Positions 1 to 39,796 are shown, counted from the first letter of the stretch. The stretch: 64,000 nucleotides of DNA from Alviniconcha marisindica (GCA_018857735.1 JABMCL010002087.1:94501-158500), one strand, 5' to 3'. Notes: generated by a model not told the origin, from the letters alone. A program made the numbers and translations.

Positions 1-282
1 TGCTGACCGCAAAAGGAAAACATCAAATCTGAGTGTGCTGGTGAACGTCCGGCCAAGTCACACAACTGATTTGTTTGCCTCAAGATGCAAGAGCTGGAGG
101 AGTGGTGGATAGTGTTGGAGGAAGAGGGTTAATGGGTTTGGTTTGGTCTGCCCCCCAGTAATACAGTTTACATTCAAAAAGTGTATACATGTTTATCCCC
201 ACCCCTCGCTCCCTGGTAATAAAGTTTACATTAAAAAGTGTATACATGTTTATCTCTACAACGGTACTAATTTTCTGCATGC

Positions 283-395
283 ATGCATGCGTGTGTGCAT
301 ACTGTGTGTGCATGCACACGCACATGCTCACAGAAGTCTGTGTATTGTGGTGTGTGTATGTGTGTGCGTGCATGCATGCATGCGTGTGTGCGTAC
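283..395. repeat. GT/TGCA-rich simple repeat
   Basis: Alternating TGCATGCA blocks and TGTG tracts. Open frames across it are compositional. The rest of 1-746 is AT-rich intron with no recognisable feature. Confidence 0.8.
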
Positions 396-746
396 ATTAT
401 TATTTTCATTATTATTTTCATCAGCACGGAATCAATAAAGTTTTTTTTTATTAAAAAAATATCACCTTTTCCAACTTACCATTACAAAAGAGAAAAATAA
501 TCCTTTCTCAGACGGCTATATATAAATAAAAAAATTCAAGTATGCTTTTCCACACATGAAAGGAATGACTAATGCTAAGACAAAAGCAAAGACTGCATGC
601 TGATGTGCAGTTTACTCCCTTGACATTAACCCCTTCCAAAACAACCAACTGTAAGATCATTAAATCCTCTTGCCACTGTGGTTAATTGTACAAAGTTAAT
701 GCTTTCAATCTTCAATCTACACAAAATATAGGTTAAAGCAAAAAAA

Positions 747-1110
747 GATCCAAACACATCAAAGGTTCAAAATAATGCTATTTATTAGGACAAAATGCAA
801 CATGTGAATTTTCAGGGTAATCCCTATTATCAAGCTACAAAACAACACTTAAACAACAATGAAACGGTGAAAAACAAAAAATGAGATGGAGTGCTAATCA
901 ACTTATCTTTCTTTGGTTGAGCCATTTCCAGTGCTTGGAAGAATGTTGGCATCATAAGTGGGTTAGCTCTTTGTCTCATTTTTCACTGTTTAATTGTTGT
1001 TTAAGTGTCGTTTTGTAGCTTGATAAAGGGATTGGATTGCCCCCAAAACTGGCATGTTGCATCTTGTCCTAATAAACATCGTTATTTTGAACCTATTATG
1101 TTTTTGGATC
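747..1110. repeat. Fold-back repeat with about 140-bp arms
   Basis: The left arm (747-887) and right arm (973-1,110) are inverted copies about 85 bases apart, with scattered mismatches. Shared blocks include TTTATTAGGACAA, ATCAAGCTACAAAAC and CACTTAAACAACAAT. The right arm with AATAAA (1,070-1,075) looks like a retroelement 3' end, and its outer edge is similar to 53,885-53,932. Confidence 0.75.
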
Positions 1111-1125
1111 TTGTTTTAGAATGCT

Positions 1126-3642
1126 GGCAGTCATTTTTGTTTCAGATTCGTTTAAAGCAAAAAAGAGCAAAGCTAATGCTCAGCTGACTCACATCCCAAC
1201 AACAAAAATGTGCAACTTTACACTGCTGTCAAACCTTCCTGATACCTTCAGAATGGATCCAAGCTAGTGAAAATATCATTACATACTGAAAATATATTAT
1301 AATTGATACCAAAGCACTTTAACTGCATTTTGAAATTCTTTACAAAGAGATATATAATAAAAACAAAGGGAAAGAACTAGAACTAGCTGCACCAGAGAGT
1401 AACACACTCTTTTTGATGAACTAGATTTGGTATGTTCTGTGCTTTTACAACTAGCAAATAAATGATACCATTTAAAAGCTGTTCAAACACTAAAAAAGAA
1501 AAACAATTGTTACAGTTACAGTTATTATAAAGTTTGCATTCAACCAGACAACCACTTAATGGTGAGAAAATAAAAATTCCCCCTTTTCAATACCACGGTG
1601 ACCATTATGCAAAACTAACATATGAATGAACAGAAAAAAAGAAAAGAAAAACTTATCAGCCAAAGATTGAAATAGCTCAGTTAAACAGTGTCAAAATATG
1701 CTGACACTAAGGGTCTGCCACAGACGGCTGACTGATTTACTAGTTAGCACTGATCGTCACATACTCACAGTGTCCATGTGAATCAAAAGAATGCCCTATC
1801 ATGTGAGAATAAACCAGTTTAGGCGGCCTCAAAATTACCCAGTTATCAAGAAGGAAAACCCCTCATCCAGTTCCAGTTCTGTCATTTAGTGTCAAACAAG
1901 GCAAAGTATAAAAAGTAACACCATCAGCCCTGAAATTACAGTAAGTAACTCATCCTTTACCATAACCCATTTTGCTTCTAATCATTAAATTCATTTCCAG
2001 ACTGCCCAAAACATCCTCTGTCCACTGAGTTAGAACACAACCAGTCTGCAAACCTAAAACGCTGTTTGAGACATTGCAGTACACAGAACACAACCCAAAC
2101 CCTACCAATACACCACTAGATTAATATCAATCTGTCCAACAGACAGCAGCGGTCCAGCAGAAATTCTACTCAAAGTGGAGCAGGTGAAACACAAGTGAAC
2201 CCCCTGCCCCCCCCCCCCCCCCTCCACTGTTCCTCCAGTCACTCCACCACTTCACTCTCTCCACCCTTCTCCTCCTCTGGCAGCATGCACAGCCACTGAA
2301 GGGTCGCTGGTTTAACACTCCATCGCAAAACTACACAGTGCTTTGTAACCATCGGGCCAAATGCAGCATTGCTCATTACATGCCTTCCTTCAAAACTTTC
2401 CCCCTCCTTTTTTTCACACCAAAACAAACTCTGAAAAGGGGTCAAAACCTACCTATCACATAATCTAAGCACAACCATGCCCAAAGCATCACATAGAGGT
2501 TGAGATGTAGGTAGCCTGAAAAAAGTATCAATGCCTTGCCATCCAGTGTGGCCGATGGACACCAGCATAAAGAACTTGCAAGTGTAAAAGTCTCAGCATT
2601 AGAACACTTCCCTTCTGGCTGATCCACCCTTTCCCGTGCTACATGTCTCCACTCTCTGCCTGTACCCGCTGAAGATGGCAGTGCACAGTGCCAGGCACAA
2701 CGACAGTTCTGCTGCAGCTACAGAGTTATCACCATACTTGCAGAAAGGCAAGAAAAGTGATGAAACTGTAGAAAATTCTCAGGCATTTAGACAAATGGTA
2801 CACAGGAGTAAATAACAGATGAGATGGGTGGTTTTATCATCATCACCAGAAACCTTGGACTGCCAAAGAATATGATAGGCAGATTCAGAAACCCAATTCT
2901 AAAAGAGGGTGTTCTGAGGCCAAGCGCGTATTCAAATGCTAAGTTGCAAGAAAGCAATTTTTTTGATGCCGAATACTCAGACATTGGGTTCTCTGGGGAA
3001 AAAAAAAATACTGATGACAAGCAGGTACTCTGTACTCTGATGCCAGGTTCTGTAAAAGGCCACTCTGATGCTGAGAACTCACACACTGCATTCTGCAAAA
3101 AGGGCATGCTGGTGCCAAGTCTGCTGACTGTGATGACCGTAGCAACAGGTACATGCACAGTACTTTCAGACTGGCTGCTGGGTATTTCAGCGGCAGAGCA
3201 TTAAAGCAATGACCCTTCAAGCTCGTCTGGGTTAGTGCGTACAGAATAAAAGGCAGGAAGGACAATGAAAGTGGGGGATGGGGGAAGGGTACCAATAAAC
3301 ATAAGAGGTTTGGTACAATGGACACAGAATAAACGAGTGACACGCTTACCATCTGGGACATGTCCTGAAGGAGAGGAAACCAAAACAAACGTCAATGCAT
3401 TCCTGCCTGCCGGGACTGGGTCTGTCGCGTTCACCATCTCACATTACTCACAGCTTTCGCTGAAGGCCTTATGGCTTTCGTCTCACAACTAACACATTTC
3501 ATGTCAATTGGCAAAATAACTACTGTGCCACGAGCTGAGGAAAAAAACCTGGAAAAACTGCACTAGAGCCCTATAAGCACTCTGTGACCAGATCTGACAG
3601 TGTCAATGAAGCCACAGCCTGAAGGGAGCTTTCCGTCTGTGG
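1126..3642. other. Intron sequence with no recognised gene
   Basis: Mixed AT-rich intron of the myosin gene. A C homopolymer lies at 2,206-2,222. Short open frames on both strands show no splice-supported or family-like sequence. I looked for the MyTH4 and acidic-linker exons and saw none. Confidence 0.6.
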
Positions 3643-5210
3643 AGGAGTTGGGGCTGGATGGTTGGAACTGGACAGATGGGGCTGGATGGTGGAACTGGAC
3701 AGTTGGGGCTGGATGGTTGGAACTTGGTTGGAACTGGACAGTTGGGGCTGGATGGTTGGAACTGGACAGTTGGGGCTGGATGGTTGGAACTTGGTTGGAA
3801 CTGGACAACTGGGGCTGGATGATGGAACTGGACAGTTGGGGTTGGATGGTTGGAACTTGGTTGGAACTGGACAGTTGGGGCTGGATGGTTGGAACTGGAC
3901 AGTTGGGGCTGATGGAACTGGACAGTTGGGGCTGAATGGTTGGAACTGGACAGATGGGGCTGGATGGTTGGAACTGGACAGTTGGGGCTGGATGGTTGGA
4001 ACTGGACAGTTGGGGCTGGATGGTTGGAACTAGACAGATGGGGCTGGATGGTGGAACTGGACAGATGGGGCTGGATGGTGGAACTGGACAGATGGGGCTG
4101 GATGGTGGAAGTTGGTTGGAACTGGACAGTTGGGGCTGAATGGTTGGAACTGGACAGATGGGGCTGGATGGTGGAACTGGACAGATGGGGTTGAATGGTT
4201 GGAACTGGACACATGGGGCTGGATGGTGGAACTTGGTTGGAACTGGACAGTTGGGGCTGAATGGTTGGAACTGGACAGTTGGGGCTGAATGGTGGAACTT
4301 GGTTGGAACTGGGCAGTTGGGGCTAAATGGTTGGAACTGGACAGATGGGGCTGGATGGTGGAACTGGACAGATTGGGGCTGGATGGTTGGAATGGTTGGA
4401 ACTGGACAGTATGGGGCTGGATGGTTGGAACTTGGTTGGAACTGGACAGTTGGGGTTGGATGGTTGGAACTGGACAGTTGGGGCTGGATGGTTGGAACTT
4501 GGTTGGAACTGGACAGTTGGGGCTGGATGGATTGGAACTGGACAGTTGGGGTGGATGGTTGGAACTTGAGTTGGGACTGGACAGTTGGGGCTGGATGGTT
4601 GGAACTGGACAGTTGGGGCTGAATGGTTGAAACTGGACAGTTGGGGCTGAATGGTTGGAACTGGACACATGGGGCTGGATGGTTGGAACTGGACAGTTGA
4701 GGCTGGATGGTTGGAACTGGACAGTTGGGGCTGGATGGCTGGAACTGGACAGATGGGGCTGGATGGTGGAACTGGACAGATGGGGCTGGATGGTGGAACT
4801 GGACAGATGGGGCTGGATGGTGGAAGTTGGTTGGAACTGGACAGTTGGGGCTGAATTGTTGGAACTAGACAGATGGGGCTGGATGGTGAACTGGACAGAT
4901 GGGGCTGAATGGTTGGAACTGGACATATGGGGCTGGATGGTGGAACTTGGTTGGAACTGGGCAGTTGGGAATAAATGGTTGGAACTGGACAGATGGGGCT
5001 GGATGGTGGAACTGGACAATTGGGGCTGGATGGTGGAACTGGACAGTTGGGGCTGGATGGTTGGAACCTGGTTGGAACTGGACAGTTGGGGCTGAATGGT
5101 TGAAACTGGACAGATGGGGCTCGATTGTGGAACTGGACAGTTGGGGCTGGATGGTTGGAACCTGGTTGGAACTGGACAGATGGGGCTAGATTATTGGAAC
5201 TGGATTTTGG
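3643..5210. repeat. 28-bp minisatellite, about 1.57 kb
   Basis: The core unit is GGATGGTTGGAACTGGACAG plus TTGGGGCT. Variants carry GATGGGG for GTTGGGG, and some units have an extra GGAACTTGGTT block. Because 28 is not a multiple of three and the unit lacks stops, long frames run on both strands: Trp/Gly/Leu/Asp-rich on plus, Pro/Ser/Gln-rich on minus. These are not genes. Confidence 0.95.
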
Positions 5211-5600
5211 GGTGAATGCTGGGAGGTGAATGATTCAGTGTGCATAGTTGAGGTGAATGTTCGGGGGTGAATGGTTGGAGGTGAATGTTTGGGGGTGAAT
5301 ATTGGGAGGTGAATGATTGGGTGTGCATGGTTGCGGTGAATATTGGGTGGTGGAATGTTTAAGGGGTGAATATTGGGAGGTGAATGATTGGGTGTGCATG
5401 GTTGAGGTGAATGTTGGGTGGTGAATGTTTAAGGGGTGAATATTTAGGGGTGAATGTTGGGAGGTGAATGATTGTGTGTACATGGTTGAGGTGAATGTTA
5501 GGTGGGGGGGGGGGGGGGGGGGGGAATGGTTGGAGGTGAATCTTGGGGGTGAATGTTGGGAGGTGAATGATTGGGGGTGGATATTTGTAGGCTGAATGGA
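5211..5600. repeat. Second minisatellite with GGTGAATG core, with a G homopolymer
   Basis: Units built on GGTGAATGTTGGGAGGTGAA and GATTGGGTGTGCATGGTTGA directly follow the 28-bp array. A run of about 19 G lies at 5,505-5,523. The two arrays share the GGTTGGA and GAATG words, so this one may be a diverged offshoot. Confidence 0.85.
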
Positions 5601-7267
5601 TGTGGCATGATGGTTGGCATATGAGAAGGGGGTGGGGTGAATGGTGAGGTTCTAAATGGCTAGGTTCATACTGGTGAACGTATTCAACTAAGGCAATTAT
5701 TTGACTAATCATCTACTTGTGAAGCTGACAGCCCCATGACACAAAGCCCATGGCACAGTTCTACTGATCCAACCCTCTAGCCCAGGCCAACAGCTGGGAG
5801 TGATTACGTGAGCATAACAAACAGTCACTTTCAGCACTTACTCCACACAATGAGCAGTGAGTGGAGCTCAGACCGGGTTTACGTTAGACAGCTGGTAGAT
5901 GTTGGTCCAAATGATGATCACTGTAACTTTATATCACTTCCCACAGCCAGTCTGAGCTATCATAAGCATAACCTGGTCTTCCAGTATGCTTTTAACTTTT
6001 TAAATCCAAATCCAACAGGTTCACGCTATTTGCATGTTTATAGCCACACAAATCAGACTCCCTAATCAGTAGAAGACAGCATGCACTGCATGCACAGGTA
6101 CCCTGTGGTCCTAATTCCAAAGCTGATTTTACCTGTTGAACTCACTTCTCTTCTTTGATCTATTTCTCTCACCTGTGTGAGCCTACTATCAATTGATCTA
6201 CGCTGCTGATTAGACTGATGAGAAAACTTGAAATATATTATTTGACCCATACAGTAATGGGCCTTAATCTTTTCCAATGCATTATATACACCATACAGAA
6301 CAATTCAAAGGGAAACAATAAAGGGGAAAAGAAGCCCGTCTAAATCCAGATTTCCGACAAGTAACACCAACTGAGAAGTCACTGGCATTGCTTCAAAGGA
6401 CAGTATCCACAGTTGTTTCCACCTACTTCAAGAGTCTTGTTCAATGCCTATACAGCCCAAGAAAGTGATCACATTTTCCCAATTACTGTAGACTATGCTG
6501 GCATATATATCAATTATATATGCAGGCAAACAAGACTTTTAGGACTTTATCAGGACACGGAGTCATTCAAATTTGTTACACATGACTTTTGTTAACAAAC
6601 AAAATGTTGAGTGCGCTAAGATAAACATGACTGTGCAAAAGTCCAAATGGCAAGTGAGGTTAGAGAGAAACAGTTCACTTCTGAGCAGATGTTACTTTCA
6701 TTACTGTCAAAAAGCAAACAGAAGAAAAGCTGTCGCTAAAGCACAGAATGAAAAATGAGGTAAAGCCTAAACCAGGCAAACAAGTTATACTAAAAGTGAA
6801 GCAGTAGTGCAAGAGCACTACAACATTTGCTATGTAAAAGTGCATGAGCACTTGTATACTTTAGCTGGTATACCGATGCACTGTAACTCACCTTGGTGCA
6901 TTTGCACCTTAATGCCTAAGACTGTGCAAGTTACATGCCATTTAGTTACATGCCATTCTTACTGACTTAGGATCTACTGATTACCATTAGTCTATGCATA
7001 CAAAAAAGGTCAAATTCTTCCAACACTTGTGTGTGGACTGCTAAAGCACTGCAACAATGTATGGGTACTAAAACACTACAACCATCAAGTTCAAACATGT
7101 ACTGGTACATGAGCGCACTAACAATGTTCATTGTGTGCATAAAACATTCACACACAAGTGAAAAGAGACAAGAGCACTACAAGAGCACAGAGAGCCGGAA
7201 CAGTGCAAGACCTAAAGGGGTCAACCCTTGAAGGTGCCACAGTGTTGCAGCCAATGGCCAGTCTCAC
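5601..7267. other. Intron sequence with no recognised feature
   Basis: Runs up to the donor of myosin exon 19. Nothing family-like on either strand. Confidence 0.6.
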
Positions 7268-33522
<26,255 letters not shown>

Positions 33523-33540
<18 letters not shown>

Positions 33541-33589
33541 GTTGACAGTTGATGTGAGTCTTTTGCTTCACTGCTAATTCTGGCTGAAG
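33523..33589 (-). CDS. MYO7A: Myosin VIIa exon with start codon (6 codons plus 5' UTR)
   Basis: The coding part is 33,540-33,523 and reads MVILSK, followed at once by a GTAACC donor. The next exon begins GDYVW in phase 0, giving MVILSKGDYVW, the normal start of the family. An acceptor (GTTTCAG) at 33,590-33,591 implies 49 nt of 5' UTR in this exon and an upstream non-coding exon. Such a short coding segment is easily missed by gene finders. Confidence 0.9.
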
Positions 33590-34007
33590 CTGAAACATAC
33601 AATTCAGTCACAAAATGACATTTTGTTTTGAACAATTACATAAATTTACACATGAATAATATCCAGTATATATGTACCAAGTAACATGTGAATGTGCCAT
33701 GAGACATTCTCAGATTATCCCAGAGATTCATGCATACATCATATGTGTGTTTGTTTGTTTGTGTGTGTGTGTGTGCAACTGTGTGTGTGCATGTGTGAGT
33801 GTGCATGCATGCAAGGGTGTGTGTGTGTGCATGTGGGTGTGTAGGTGTGCACACAAATGCATATGAAATTGAATGCATTATCTATAAAAGAATAAAGTAT
33901 GTTTGTATACGTGTACATATATTATATACTTATAGGTGTGTGTATGTGCACACAATTTAAATGCAGACATGTATGTTTCTGTTTCATGAGCGTACTTGTA
34001 TTCATGA

Positions 34008-34040
34008 GTGTGGACAGTCAGTACACACTGACTGTCCACA
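34008..34040. repeat. Short palindrome with 13-bp arms
   Basis: TGTGGACAGTCAG pairs with CTGACTGTCCACA around a 6-7-base loop. Confidence 0.85.
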
Positions 34041-35707
34041 CATATGCAAAATGTGTGCAGGAGTTTTTTTCTTCTCAGTTATAATAGTAAATATGCACAT
34101 GCATACCACATGCACATGCGCGTGTGCGCACGCACACACACACACACACACACTCACTCATACATATGTATACATGTGTACATTTATACATACACATTAT
34201 ACATATAAAATGCAGTATCTTATAGTATAATAGTTTTGAAACCCATGTAAATTACTGTAGCACACACAAATCCAGAGCAGATCTTGTTTTATTGGATGTT
34301 TTTGCTCAAGATTAAACTGGAAGTATCTGAAAGATGAAACAGAGTGAGACTGACTGATCCTTGATACTCAAGGACAAAGATTTTGGGCAGAAACCTCCTC
34401 TTTAAATCTGACCTTGCTAAAAAAAACCAAAAAAACAGGCATGAGGTGAGGGATATATATATATATATATCATTATATGATAGTAATAATTAGGTACGGG
34501 CAACAGAAACAAACATATATTATTAAATCTAAACAGCAAAAAATTAATTTACTGAACCAGCGTTCTCATTCGCATCTCACTTATACTAAATATCATTCAA
34601 GACACCAAAACAGGGTACACATTTCTGCTAAAAAAGAAAACAGGGGGTGGGAGCAGTGATGGGGGTTAACAAAAACCACACAAATCCTGCTAAACTGATC
34701 CACTACTATTTTTGTCTACAAAAAGTACAGCTGTAACCTTAAGCTAAATCACTGTATCAGACAGTATCAAGCTAACTAAGTTCAGAAGTCAGAAACTGAG
34801 AGTAGGAAGATGCCAGTGAAGAAATTCCAGTATTTAGGGGATGGCATGTTTTTCCATGTTTACTCTTCGTTACATCTGGGTGTACAGGATCTCAGTGCAT
34901 TCAGATCAAGCCTAAGGATTTGTAAAGCAAACTTGTACAAAAGAATCCAACCTTGTCCCATGAATGGAGAAAACTGGATGATTCAATACCTGCAGATTCT
35001 GTTATACCACAGACCTGCTTTGTCGACACTGGAATTAGGACCACCAAATAAAGGCAAACATGCCCTGTGGGTCTGCAGCGCTGATAATGTTGCTGCCCAA
35101 CAGACTGAATGAAATATTGTGTACACAACAAAGAGTTAATGGTTTATGAAGAGTCTTGAAGTGGCTGACAGCAATAGGCGTTTGCTAAATTGGTTAGTAT
35201 GCTCAGATGTCAGAATCACTGGACCCACTGACTGACTGACTGATTACTTACTCCCCCCCCCCCCCCCCCCAACAAATCCCCCACGCAATGCATGGAAGTG
35301 AACGTGAACGGGGAAGTGCACCTAAAATGACAAGTGCCTTTGAACAGATTTTCTGCCAGTGCATACCATCAATTAGCTGAGTTCAGCCAACTACTATTAC
35401 CAAGGGTGCCAAAGGAACTGCCCACTCCCCAAGAACAACACTAACACAAGCAATAAGTCAACCCTCATTCCACACTGATCATGTCTGGACTAATAGAGCC
35501 TGAGAGAAGGGCTGGGATGCATACATGTCATTCTTTAAACACTGTCTTGGCCTGACACAAAGGCACAGTTGTCTGGGCTCATTTGGCTGCTTACCACAGG
35601 CATATAAAACACACACACATGTGCACATGTATGTGCCTCTGCCTGTGAATTCCAAACAACTTGTGCATTATCTGCTGGCACACCAAATATCATACAAACA
35701 TGTGACT

Positions 35708-35716
35708 GATATATAT

Positions 35717-35780
<64 letters not shown>

Positions 35781-35796
35781 ATATATATATTATATA
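35708..35796. repeat. AT dinucleotide tract
   Basis: About 90 bases of TA repeats with small interruptions. A C homopolymer lies at 35,253-35,270. Confidence 0.93.
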
Positions 35797-36335
35797 ACAT
35801 AAATAAAATGGAATTCTGACAAGAAGAAGAGTGAAATGTCCCCAGTAATGGCAATATTTCAGCCTCAGCCTTCTTTGGGGGGTATTTTAATTGCACTGAG
35901 GTAAAAATACACTACAGTCCACAAGCTGCTGACAAAAATTCACAATGTAAACACCTTTCTCCACTATCACCACCCATTTTTAAAGTTCTCACATCTGACT
36001 AAAACTCATACCAGCTATAGTGGGCCTACATTGAACTGGGTTGACAAAAGTTCCAAAGTATCATGAAAGACACCTCCCAAACACTACATAAATTCACACT
36101 GCCAGGTATAAAAAGATTTCAGATTAAAAGAATGTCAATGTAAAAGCTAAAACCGACAGGTACTAAATTTTTTAAAAATGGTGCAGAAAGCACACATACA
36201 TGTATGTGCATTAATAATCTGCATAGCCATAGGGAACAAAGAAAGTAACTCCTTCCTCAACCTATGTCCACACTAACTGAACACTGTATTATCAGTGTTA
36301 GCAAATAATCCAATACAACACTAATGACATAACAA

Positions 36336-36665
36336 TGCTTACCTACTGCTAAGCCAGGTGGATTTTTTATGTTTTGCTATTCCATTGTCCCTTGAGAGAT
36401 ATTTGGGTCACTAACTACCTGGATACAGCAGCTGCTATTGCTAGAGCTACCTAATCCTACAAGTGTACATACAACTGGTTTACCCTGTTGACCTTAAATG
36501 TAAAATTTACATCATCTATAGAAATTGAATATAATGCAGTAAATGACAGCCTAGTTCAAGACATGTTGTGGTCAGATGTATTGATGTTACAAGATATAAA
36601 ATTATGCTTTCAGTATATTATCTCTACAGTTGCACAATGGGGAATTACCGTGAGATTCGTTTATA
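36336..36665. repeat. 330-bp direct repeat, copy 1
   Basis: Starts AATGCTTACCTACTGCTAAG and ends GAATTACCGTGAGATTCGT. Nearly identical to 37,666-37,997. No coding capacity recognised. Confidence 0.95.
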
Positions 36666-36925
36666 AAAAAGAGTACTTGTAGCAATTGAGTTTGCACTTT
36701 GGGATTCTGTAACTTCTACCTGAGGGAAGCAGTTGATATTCTGAGTGAATGACAGATGTAGCATTGGAGCAGATCTTTTGTGCTTGTTGGACTAGGGTCT
36801 GTTCAATGATTTCCTGGAGTTATGGACAGAGAGTACAGCCTACTATTTTTTAAGAAGTGCTTGTGATGCACAGGAGCTGTGATCTGGACTGAACTGACAG
36901 GTTTCCACAAAAATATGTTATGCCA

Positions 36926-36995
<70 letters not shown>
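36926..36995. repeat. AT dinucleotide tract
   Basis: About 70 bases of TA repeats between the two copies of the 330-bp repeat. Confidence 0.95.
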
Positions 36996-36999
<4 letters not shown>

Positions 37000-37204
37000 A
37001 TACAATTACACTTTCCATGGTAGCAGAACAGCAGTACTTATGTTTGTACTAACACCAAATGCTCCGAGTCACCCGAGAAAGTAGAGAGTAAGAGACACTT
37101 CTGGGCCTGGGAGCACACAGCTTCAACATGTACACTCCTCCTCCTGAATTATAACTGTGATCCTCATCCTGAATTATAACGAGGCAGAAAACTTGTACAG
37201 GGTG

Positions 37205-37378
37205 AGGTCTCACTAAATGTTGTTACTGAACTCTTACTCTGCTTTGTCTTAAAAGTAGGATTTTATATTATGAAATGGAATGTTATTTATAAATGTGTGT
37301 GTGTGTGTTGAACTTTTACTTCGCCTATCTTAGTCTTAGACGTAAGACTATATTTTACATCGGAACATTACTTATAGC

Positions 37379-37433
<55 letters not shown>
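37205..37433. repeat. Diverged tandem pair, each ending in GT repeats
   Basis: Two units of about 85 bases (GAACTCTTACTCTGC and GAACTTTTACTTCGC at their starts) each run into TG repeats; the second tract is about 50 bases (37,382-37,433). Confidence 0.8.
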
Positions 37434-37436
<3 letters not shown>

Positions 37437-37554
37437 GTGTGTATGTGCATGTGCACACAGGTGTGTGAGTATGTGCATTTGGGTGTTGTTTTGTTGGTGC
37501 AAATGGGTGTATACCTTTAACTATGCTAGTTGATGTATGTCAGTGTTGTTGTTT

Positions 37555-37662
37555 GCTTATGTTTGTATGCTTACCACTTTCAAGACACTTCCTTGTCATA
37601 AAACTTGGTGAATAAAGAATCTGAATGGTGACACTGAAGTGTGATCCGATCAGGCAACATAA
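37555..37662. repeat. About 105-bp dispersed repeat, copy 1
   Basis: Contains TTCAAGACACTTCCTTGTC-like and AAACTTGGTGAATAAAGAAT words and ends GATCCGATCAGGCAACA. A second copy lies at 43,110-43,210. It directly precedes the second copy of the 330-bp repeat. Confidence 0.93.
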
Positions 37663-37665
37663 AAA

Positions 37666-37997
37666 TGCTTACCTACTGCTAAGCCAGGTGGATTTTTTAT
37701 GTTTTGCTATTCCATTGTCCCTTGAGAGATATTTGGGTCACTAACTACCTGGATACAGCAGCTGCTATTGCTAGAGCTACCTAATCCTACAAGTGTACAT
37801 ACAACTGGTTTACCCTGTTGACCTTAAATGTAAAATTTACATCATCTATAGAAATTGAATATAGTGCAGTAAATGACAGCCTAGTTCAAGACATGTTGTG
37901 GTCAGATGTATTGATGTTACAAGATATAAAATTATGCTTTCAGTATATTATTTCTACAGTTGCACAATGGGGAATTACTGTGAGATTTGTTTATAAA
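37666..37997. repeat. 330-bp direct repeat, copy 2
   Basis: Differs from copy 1 at only a few sites (for example GAATATAGTGCAG against GAATATAATGCAG). Confidence 0.95.
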
Positions 37998-38946
37998 TAC
38001 TGTCACACTGTGTAAACTATTAGCTGTGAATGTGAGGTAAGTGTACTTTATACTGTAATGTTTTCATTAGCCATACATGGAGAGTCTTCCTTTTTATTCA
38101 ATACCAATCATATTGTGACATTACCTGTAATCATCTTGTGACACTACCTGTGAGTCCTGGCCACAGTGGCAAAGAAAACACACCCATTTGAAATGTCTCA
38201 CTGGACTCTGGCAATATCCCAGATTAGCTCTGTCTATTTTGCATACATGTTCTGTCATAGATACCACAAGTAATTTCAAATTCTGTCTTCTTACTTGCTT
38301 CCCTATTTACTCTCTGCCACCCCTCATTACATCCTTGTGTGCGTGTGTGTGTGTGTGCATGCATACATGCATGTGCAAGGAATACAATGACTATATATCA
38401 TTTATTATTTTTGCAGTTTTAATGTATACATTATTGTTGATCTTGTAAAGTGCAGTGTGCTCATCCTTGTTGGTGAGATACAGCATTATAGAAATGACTG
38501 TTATTACCATTATTATTATAGATGGAACGATTTAATTCTTAGTTAAACATTACAAAATACATAACTGGTTAAATATTTGACTAGGTTTCATTCACATTTA
38601 TTCAATAAATAATACATAATTGTAATAAGTAATGTTCTGCAGAAATGTACTGACCACACATTTTCCAAATTTATCATTAAAAACATTTTGATGAGAGCAG
38701 AGGTAGATGGGCTAATTCAGGATATTGCCATTGGCATTGTAAATCAAGTGCAAAGAATGAGTTCATACACAGGAAAATGTCCCCATCCAATGTGGATTTT
38801 GAGCCCCTGTGGTGAGGGGAGTACAATGCAGGAAGAAGAGCCAGGACAGAATTGCTCAGCGGTGGCAACCCTAGGCATTAGGATTACCCAGCTACTTGTG
38901 TGTGACCCCGGTCTTTCTGCATGGCTGGCCCCAATAATCAAGGCAC

Positions 38947-38971
38947 TCCCCCCCCCCCCCCCCCCCCCCCG
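38947..38971. repeat. C homopolymer
   Basis: About 24 C. Similar G or C runs occur at 41,011-41,034 and 61,522-61,536; such runs are prone to sequencing error. Confidence 0.9.
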
Positions 38972-39526
38972 CCCCACACACACTGCTTTACAGGACACCA
39001 GGTAAGCTGCTATGGGTAATGGGAGGGGGAGAAATGGATGGATGGGGTGGAATTCTGCAAAGGGTGGGACAGGATGACAAAGGGAGGGGTGAGAAGAAGA
39101 CAGAAATCTGCTCTCCTCACACCAGTCACAGTGGGCCTGACAGGTGGGTAAGAGACACAAGGAGACACATGCATGTATGATTAAGGACACTGAAAAGGAG
39201 AAGTTTTCATGGTTCTTGGCTGCACAACATCTCATCGCTCAACTCAAAGTCTTCACAAGCCAGAACTGCTGCAGGGAAACTGTACTTGAACATTATTACT
39301 TAATAAGAACAGACATTTCACTTGTGCATCATCATGTCTTTCATGTGCAAGTCTGTAACAACACATGTTTACATAATTCATAATATCACAGTGTTTATAA
39401 AGACTAAGTGTGACAAGACTTTTTTTGCTGTTTCCAGACTGGGGGTGTAATATTCAAAACCAAGACTGAAGTCACAGGCAGATAGGGCAATCAGAAAACA
39501 TGACTCTGAGTCTGAGTTTGACATGA

Positions 39527-39544
39527 TATATATGTATATATATA

Positions 39545-39603
<59 letters not shown>

Positions 39604-39749
39604 TACTGTGAGTTAAGTGTTGGAGTTATTTCATCTGTCTGTATGACCACGAGACAGAAAGAAAGAAAGGGAACACCCACCCCACCCCCACAATCTATTA
39701 ATAGTAATACTACTGTTAAGTTACTAGAACTATACACCTAACAATCATT

Positions 39750-39796
<47 letters not shown>

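Noticed and set aside
3600..5189. Many long open frames on both strands (Trp/Gly/Asp-rich and Pro/Ser/Gln-rich proteins)
   Set aside because: They are translations of a 28-bp minisatellite whose length is not a multiple of three; all frames give the same cycling product.
38688..39235. Overlapping frames of 105 and 163 residues
   Set aside because: They cross a C homopolymer and low-complexity sequence and resemble no family.
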